Shown: piece after piece, positions 59,414 to 64,000 of the stretch
Layout: each line of letters begins with the position of its first letter
Position numbering within the stretch: the stretch's first letter is position 1
Notes under the pieces: model-generated
Told to the model about the DNA's origin: nothing
The model's database searches: none
What the model saw: only the letters and a program-made list of their open reading frames with translations
Assembly: GCF_029626025.1 (NCBI RefSeq)
Contig: NZ_JARUBF010000001.1
Coordinates: 3,162,001-3,226,000, forward strand
Origin: Solwaraspora sp. WMMD406
GTDB taxonomy: Bacteria > Actinomycetota > Actinomycetes > Mycobacteriales > Micromonosporaceae
Length of the DNA: 64,000 nucleotides
Reading direction: 5' to 3'
Made by a program: the position numbers and the translations under genes

Positions 59414-60541
59414 TCACCGGGTCGGCTCCGGCAAGGGAAACGGTTGGTACGAGTGGGTGTCCCGGTCGAACGAAAAGACCGTCCACCGCCCCGGATCCGG
59501 TGCCGCCAGGCGGGCACCCAACGCCAGCGAGATCGCCACCGAGCCGCTGAGGAACACCGCGTACCGGCCGGTGCGGGCCGCACTCGGCAACGCAGCGGCC
59601 AGCCACTCCCGGCGGGCCTGCTCCACCACCCCGGTATAGGTGGCCGCGTCCTCGGCCAGCAACGAACCCGCGCTGCGCAGCACCAACAGGTGACCGATGC
59701 CGTGTTGTCGGCAGGTGTCCCGTACCGGATCGGCGAACTGGCGCCCGAAACCCTGCAGATCCAGCGCGAGCGCCGCCCGCGACGGATCCCCGCCCGCCAC
59801 GACCTCCAGGCTCGCCGACAGCGGAGCCGCCGCCGACTCGGTGGCCCGCAACGCCGTCGCCGCGAAATACGGGGGAGACCCGTCGGCCTGGCGGACGGCG
59901 TGGACCCGCACCTCACGCGAATGGGTGTGACCCAGCCGGGCCCCGAACCAGAACGCCAGATGCAGTGGCATCGTCGGGATCAGATTGACCCGGGTCGCCT
60001 CCGGCGTCAGCCGCTGCGCCAGCATCAACGCGTTGAACGTCTCATCCGCCAACTCCTCGACCCGAGACTTGTCCACCACCGGATCGCCGGACAAGGTGAC
60101 CGCCGTCGCCACCGTCACCGCACACGTCGACCGGCTGAACTCCTCGGCCTGCTGCTCGTACTGCCGGGCCCTGGCCAGCCCGCGCCCGACGTCGCGCGCG
60201 GTCACCACGATCCCCACCTGCACCTGCCGGTGCGCCCGCTCCCGCAGCCCGAACCCGGCCACCAGCAGCGCCACCCCGGCCAGGCAGCCCACCACGAACC
60301 ACCACCGGCCGGCCGCCTCACCGACCATCACCGACTTGGCCGCCTCGACACCGAACCCGCCGGCCAGCGCACCGCCGACCGCCACCGCCGCCGTCCCGTC
60401 CGACAACGCCGCCCGCAGCCCGCCCGCCCAGCCGTCCCGGTCACCGCCCGCCCCGCCGCCGGCTCGGCCCGCCCGGCCGCCACCGGTGGCCGAGCCGAAC
60501 ACCGTCAACCGTGGCCCGTCCCACCGATCGTCCGTCACCAT
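59414..60541 (-). CDS. Membrane-anchored SAVED-like (cyclic-nucleotide sensor) protein
   Basis: A 375-residue protein. A Gly-rich N-terminus is followed by one or two membrane spans (residues ~48-65 weak, ~80-98 clear: WWFVVGCLAGVALLVAGF) and a ~260-residue soluble domain of two similar halves: MPLHLAFWFGARLGHTHSRE then VRVHAVRQADGSPPYFA, and VAISLALGARLAAPDPGRWT then VFSFDRDTHSYQPFPL. This is the pattern of SAVED, a tandem CARF-like sensor of cyclic oligonucleotides in CBASS and some type III CRISPR loci. No effector domain other than the membrane part is present. Divergent from the CARF-HEPN gene. Confidence 0.65.
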   Translation of the reverse strand: MVTDDRWDGPRLTVFGSATGGGRAGRAGGGAGGDRDGWAGGLRAALSDGTAAVAVGGALAGGFGVEAAKSVMVGEAAGRWWFVVGCLAGVALLVAGFGLRERAHRQVQVGIVVTARDVGRGLARARQYEQQAEEFSRSTCAVTVATAVTLSGDPVVDKSRVEELADETFNALMLAQRLTPEATRVNLIPTMPLHLAFWFGARLGHTHSREVRVHAVRQADGSPPYFAATALRATESAAAPLSASLEVVAGGDPSRAALALDLQGFGRQFADPVRDTCRQHGIGHLLVLRSAGSLLAEDAATYTGVVEQARREWLAAALPSAARTGRYAVFLSGSVAISLALGARLAAPDPGRWTVFSFDRDTHSYQPFPLPEPTR

Positions 60542-60693
60542 GAGATCATCGACGCCACCCCGCCACTGTGGAACCCCACCGCCGGGACACACCGATGATC
60601 GGATTTCCGACACAGCGGATCTGGTCGCTGACTCGCTGGTAACGTCTGCCGGCTCAACAACATCATCGAATAGTGATCGGGATAGGACGGACC

Positions 60694-63084
60694 GTGTCCC
60701 CTTGCACTGTCTACCTGCTACACGCCGTCGGCCACGCCGACCTGGGCGTACCGCCGCCGGACACCGCCGGTGCCACCGACCTGCTCGCCCAACTCGCCCA
60801 CCTGTCACCCGGCGACGACCGCGTCGCGGACATCCTGCGGCTACGCACCCCGCCGCAGACCACCAGCGACACCGCGCCGCTCGCCGCCGCACTCGCCGCG
60901 CTGCGGGCGGACCCCGGCCCGGCCGCCGCCGACCCCGAACCGGCCAGCGCCGCCGCCGTACACCTGGTGTTGGTCAGCACCGCGCGGGTCCGCCCGATCG
61001 CCGACGCGATCGCCGCCGCCCTCGACCACCAACCCGACCTGTACGGCGGACCGATCACCGCCGTCACCATCGCCGAAGCCGACAGCCTCGACGAAGCCGA
61101 CATCGCCGCCAGCGTCACCCGCGTCTTCGCCGACCGCGCCGCCGGGGCCACCGACCGGGCGTACGTCGTCTGGGGCAGCGGCGCCACCCAGTCCGCCCTC
61201 GGCGCGCTCGACGCCGTGATCGCCTCCGGCCTGCCCTGGTCGCTGATCCGCATCGGGCCGACCGCCGCGCCCCGGCACGCCGTCTACGACCCCACCGCCG
61301 ACCTGCCCGTCGACCCGGTCGTGCCGCTGCTGCGCCGCTGGCGCTACCACGACCTGCTCCGCGACCTCGCCGACACCGGCCACCTCGACCTCACCGCCGA
61401 GCAGCGGCGGATCATCGACGCCGAAGCCGACCAGTACGGCCAGGCACACACCGCGCCGACCGCCGGCCGGATCCGCGCCGCGATGGCCGCCGCGTTGATG
61501 CGCGGCGACGGCAGCAGCGGGTTCGCGGTCCGCGTCTACGTCGTCTACCGCTACCAGGAGCTACGCGTACACGACGGCACCCCGCTCGACCTGATCGACT
61601 GGGCGCGGCGGCGCAACGGCCGGAAGATCGCCACCCTCGGCGAAATGCTGCGGGCCGTCCGCGACGAACGCCACGACCCCGACGTCATCGCCGCCAAGGC
61701 CGCACCCAGCGGGCGGTGGCTCACCTCCCCGATCGTGGAGCGGCTCAACGAGATGGGCCGCGCCAGCGCCCACGAACTCGCGCCACCGCAGCCGGCGATG
61801 CTCGCCGCGCTGCGCGAACACCTCGCCGCCTACGACGCCGCCCGCCCCGACGACCCGCCGGCCCCACCCGGACTCGGGCCGCTGCCCCTCGTCCCCGGCG
61901 ACACCATCTGCTACCTCACCGTCCTCGGTGACCCGCCCCGCGACGGCAGCCCGTTCGTCGTCGAACAGATCGCCGACGCCGCCACCGACCGCGCCCGCCG
62001 CGACGACCTCGACCCGGCCGTCCGCACCTACCTGGGGGTACCGGCCGGCCACCCGGTGCCGGTCAGCGCCATCGTGCTCGGTACCGCGTCGCGCACCTAC
62101 CCGTACGCCCGGTCGGTCGTCGAGCGGCTGCGGGCCGCCGGACACCCCGCCGTCGCCGCCCCGGTCGCCGACGTCGGCACCGCCGCCGACGACCCGGCCG
62201 CGTTCACCGAACAGGCCGCCGCCGACCTGCTGCACCAGCACCTCGGCGGCGACATCGGGGCGATCGTGCTGATCCCCACCGGCCCGAAGGAACACGTGCT
62301 GACGTTGCTCGCCGCCGCGCAGCGGGCCGCCGCCGCCCGAGGCGTCCCGCTGTTCCTGCGTCAGCTCGTCACCCGCGACCGGGACGTGCTCACCGCCGGC
62401 ACCCACCGGCTGCCGCTGCGGTTCGGCACCGACCAGGCGATCCTGACCGCCGCCAGCCACGCCCTGGACATCGCCGAACTCGACACCGCCGGCCGGCTGC
62501 TCGGCATCCTCGCCGTCGGGCTGCCGCTGAGCGCCCGCGCGGTGAGCCTGTCCGACGCGTTGCGCTGCGCCACCCGGCGGCTGCGCAGCTGGCCGGCGCT
62601 GATCCAGGCGACCGCCACGGCCACCGAGGACCTCACCATCGGCATGATCGCCGAACGGTTCGAGGTGTGGGCGGCGCTACCCGGCGTCGACACCGACACC
62701 GCCACCGGGATGCGGGCCGTCGTCGGCGCCTGCGCCAGCTTCGAGAACTCCCTCGACAACGAGCAGCTGAAAAGCGGCGTCCGGCAGAAGTTGCTGAAAC
62801 CGATGTTCGAGGTCCGTAACCGGCTGACGATCACCCACGGCGACGGCCCGTTCGACGCCCGCGCGCTGGCCCAGCTGGTGCGGCAGCGTACCGGCGGGGC
62901 GCAGGACACCGTCAGCGGCCTGCTCGCCGCGATGGCCGCCGGAGTCCGCGACACCCTCGGCGACCGGCCCGGCGGCGGCCCCCGGCTGGCCGACCTCCTC
63001 GACGAGCTGCGCGCCGACGTACGGCGGCTGCGCGACGCCGAACAGGCCCGCCGGTCGGCCGTACGGCAGCACGCAGGCCCGTAG
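60694..63084 (+). CDS. Large CARF-CARF-HEPN protein (Csm6/Csx1-like ribonuclease)
   Basis: A 796-residue protein. Residues ~88-180 look like a CARF domain (AVHLVLVSTARVRPIADAIA, YVVWGSGATQSALGALDAVI). Residues ~450-545 look like a second CARF (VSAIVLGTASRTYPYARSVV, GAIVLIPTGPKEHVLTLLAA). The C-terminal helical part holds FEVRNRLTITHGDG at 706-719, an RNx5H HEPN ribonuclease motif. CARF-HEPN proteins degrade RNA when cyclic oligoadenylate made by Cas10 binds the CARF. Two CARFs in one chain would act as a pseudo-dimer. GTG at 60694 has AGGACGG upstream. Confidence 0.65.
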   Translation: MSPCTVYLLHAVGHADLGVPPPDTAGATDLLAQLAHLSPGDDRVADILRLRTPPQTTSDTAPLAAALAALRADPGPAAADPEPASAAAVHLVLVSTARVRPIADAIAAALDHQPDLYGGPITAVTIAEADSLDEADIAASVTRVFADRAAGATDRAYVVWGSGATQSALGALDAVIASGLPWSLIRIGPTAAPRHAVYDPTADLPVDPVVPLLRRWRYHDLLRDLADTGHLDLTAEQRRIIDAEADQYGQAHTAPTAGRIRAAMAAALMRGDGSSGFAVRVYVVYRYQELRVHDGTPLDLIDWARRRNGRKIATLGEMLRAVRDERHDPDVIAAKAAPSGRWLTSPIVERLNEMGRASAHELAPPQPAMLAALREHLAAYDAARPDDPPAPPGLGPLPLVPGDTICYLTVLGDPPRDGSPFVVEQIADAATDRARRDDLDPAVRTYLGVPAGHPVPVSAIVLGTASRTYPYARSVVERLRAAGHPAVAAPVADVGTAADDPAAFTEQAAADLLHQHLGGDIGAIVLIPTGPKEHVLTLLAAAQRAAAARGVPLFLRQLVTRDRDVLTAGTHRLPLRFGTDQAILTAASHALDIAELDTAGRLLGILAVGLPLSARAVSLSDALRCATRRLRSWPALIQATATATEDLTIGMIAERFEVWAALPGVDTDTATGMRAVVGACASFENSLDNEQLKSGVRQKLLKPMFEVRNRLTITHGDGPFDARALAQLVRQRTGGAQDTVSGLLAAMAAGVRDTLGDRPGGGPRLADLLDELRADVRRLRDAEQARRSAVRQHAGP

Positions 63085-63254
63085 GTCGGCGCGCGCCGCG
63101 CCGCCGGTAGGCCGCGCGGTGCCGCACCGGGCGGAACCGGGCTCCGGTGGCGGGACCTCCACCGGAGCCCGGCAGCCTGACCGGCGGCAGCCGATCACCG
63201 GCCTGACCGGCAGCCGGTCTGCTCACCAGCCGGTCTGAAGTAATGACGGGCCGG
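63085..63254. other. Intergenic between convergent CARF-HEPN and RAMP genes
   Basis: A 170-bp GC-rich stretch with several short direct and inverted repeats (GACCGGCAGCCGG, CCACCGGAGCCCGG) that may terminate both genes. No coding potential is seen. Confidence 0.4.
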
Positions 63255-64000
63255 TCACCGGCGACGGTTGCCCGGCCCGCCGCGATAGCCGTAACCGCCG
63301 GTACGCCGATTGGCCGGCGGCTCCGTCGTCGGGTCGTACGGCAGCGGCAACGAATCCGGATCCGCCGCGCTGCCGAGCGACAGTCGCCGACCCCGGCGGC
63401 TGTCCCGCTGGTTGCCGATCTTGTCGTTGGCGACCCACCAGTCGTACGTGGTGCCGCGTGGCGCGGACTGCGCCTCCTGATCCGGGCCGGTAGCAGCGTA
63501 CCGGGGGTAGTGCACCGGGACGCCGACGAACCCGTACGCCGTGTTGAGGAACCCGTCGCGCACCTCGGGCATCCGCTGCGTCAGCATGCCGTCGTACAAC
63601 GTGGCCAGCCGACGGGGCGTGTCGGTGTCGTCCGCCGCCGGGGACAGCGACAGCGTGCGGCAACGGTCCAGCAGCCGGTCACCGGTGAACAGCCGGGTGT
63701 CCGCCCAGTCGACCTCCACCCGTACCGCGCCGAAGCCCAACGGCTTACCCAGCCCCAGCTTCAGACACGCCCCGTCGGGCAGCGACAGCAGCCACAGCAG
63801 CGCCGCCAACTCCACCCGGCTGAGGTTGTCGACCTGCAACGTCAGCCGGAACGTGCTGCCCGGCTTCACCCAGCTCGACACCACCGTGCTCACGTCCGGT
63901 TTCGCGCCGGCCGGCGCGGCGTACTCCCGGTAGCGGGGCCGCCCGCCGACCCGAGGCCGCTGCGGCGGGTCCGTCGCCTCCGCCGGCGGCGTCCAGTACG
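63255..64000 (-). CDS. RAMP-superfamily type III CRISPR protein (Cas7-like), runs off right edge
   Basis: The last ~248 codons are visible; the frame stays open to the edge. FRLTLQVDNLSRVELAALLW is followed by KLGLGKPLGFGAVRVEVDW, the Gly-rich loop of RAMP proteins (cf. TIGR03986-type Csm/Cmr-associated RAMPs). A long C-terminal tail rich in Arg/Gly (DSRRGRRLSLGS, GGYGYRGGPGNRRR) is likely RNA-binding. It is the strongest sign that a type III effector operon continues to the right. Confidence 0.75.
   Translation of the reverse strand, partial: YWTPPAEATDPPQRPRVGGRPRYREYAAPAGAKPDVSTVVSSWVKPGSTFRLTLQVDNLSRVELAALLWLLSLPDGACLKLGLGKPLGFGAVRVEVDWADTRLFTGDRLLDRCRTLSLSPAADDTDTPRRLATLYDGMLTQRMPEVRDGFLNTAYGFVGVPVHYPRYAATGPDQEAQSAPRGTTYDWWVANDKIGNQRDSRRGRRLSLGSAADPDSLPLPYDPTTEPPANRRTGGYGYRGGPGNRRR

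Noticed and set aside
59985-61931. 648-codon plus-strand frame spanning the SAVED-like and CARF-HEPN genes
   Set aside because: Very Arg/Pro-rich, crosses the divergent promoter region, and overlaps two genes with recognisable domain patterns.
1-64000. tRNA or rRNA genes
   Set aside because: No cloverleaf-like segment with GTTCGANTC T-loop context or rRNA consensus was seen on either strand on reading; a tRNAscan run would be needed to be certain.

Overview
The window is high-GC DNA (GTG/TTG starts are common, and operons are packed with ATGA and GTGA stop/start overlaps). It carries DUF397 proteins, HTH regulators with DUF5753-like bodies, DivIVA-like proteins and a GH5-FN3-CBM2 cellulase under a CebR-type operator. 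This points to a mycelial actinomycete, most likely Micromonosporaceae; that assignment is inference from gene content.

Layout. 0-10 kb is mixed accessory chromosome: an IclR regulator cut by the left edge, two near-identical secreted C39-type cysteine peptidases (1.0 and 9.4 kb), an intradiol-dioxygenase-like lipoprotein, an HExxGH putative metalloenzyme with a broken partial copy after it, a helical secretion-type protein + polymorphic-toxin-like protein + lipoprotein set, and an ECF sigma factor between two exported proteins that share a domain. A stand-alone cas6 lies at 10.1 kb. 11-37 kb looks like a natural-product cluster built from tRNA-synthetase relatives (AsnRS-like, ProRS-like and a full MetRS), a PhyH dioxygenase, four SAM methyltransferases, a radical SAM/SPASM enzyme, NAD-dependent dehydrogenases, a glycosyltransferase-aminomutase fusion, a phosphatase/half-condensation-domain fusion, an acyl-adenylating enzyme, a P450, an MccF-like peptidase, an APH-type kinase and a fused double ABC exporter. 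37-45 kb holds the cellulase and a self-contained ABC-ABC-TetR-MFS operon with its operator lying inside its promoter.

45-64 kb is a rearranged CRISPR region. It contains a cas1 remnant with an internal stop followed by two overlapping cas2-like genes, a Phd/YefM-RelE toxin-antitoxin pair, HTH/DUF397 pairs (one decayed), and two CRISPR arrays with the same 36-bp repeat. Array 1 is decayed (8 repeats). Array 2 is almost perfect (11 repeats) but has an IS5-family insertion in one spacer. Both arrays have a conserved ~330-bp right flank, read here as the leader with leftward transcription, and both are preceded on the left by a duplicated cassette: a DivIVA-like gene, small ORFs, a strong hairpin and a 42-residue membrane/CxxC microprotein. 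An IS605-type tnpA/tnpB element, itself disrupted by an IS5-family element, sits in the first cassette. The right end carries a membrane-anchored SAVED-like protein, a large protein with two CARF-like domains and a HEPN-type RNx5H motif, and the C-terminal part of a RAMP (Cas7-like) protein that runs off the edge. Together these suggest a type III CRISPR system with cyclic-nucleotide signalling whose processing (cas6) and adaptation (cas1/cas2) genes have been scattered or degraded.

All functional calls come from reading motifs by eye; no database search was possible.
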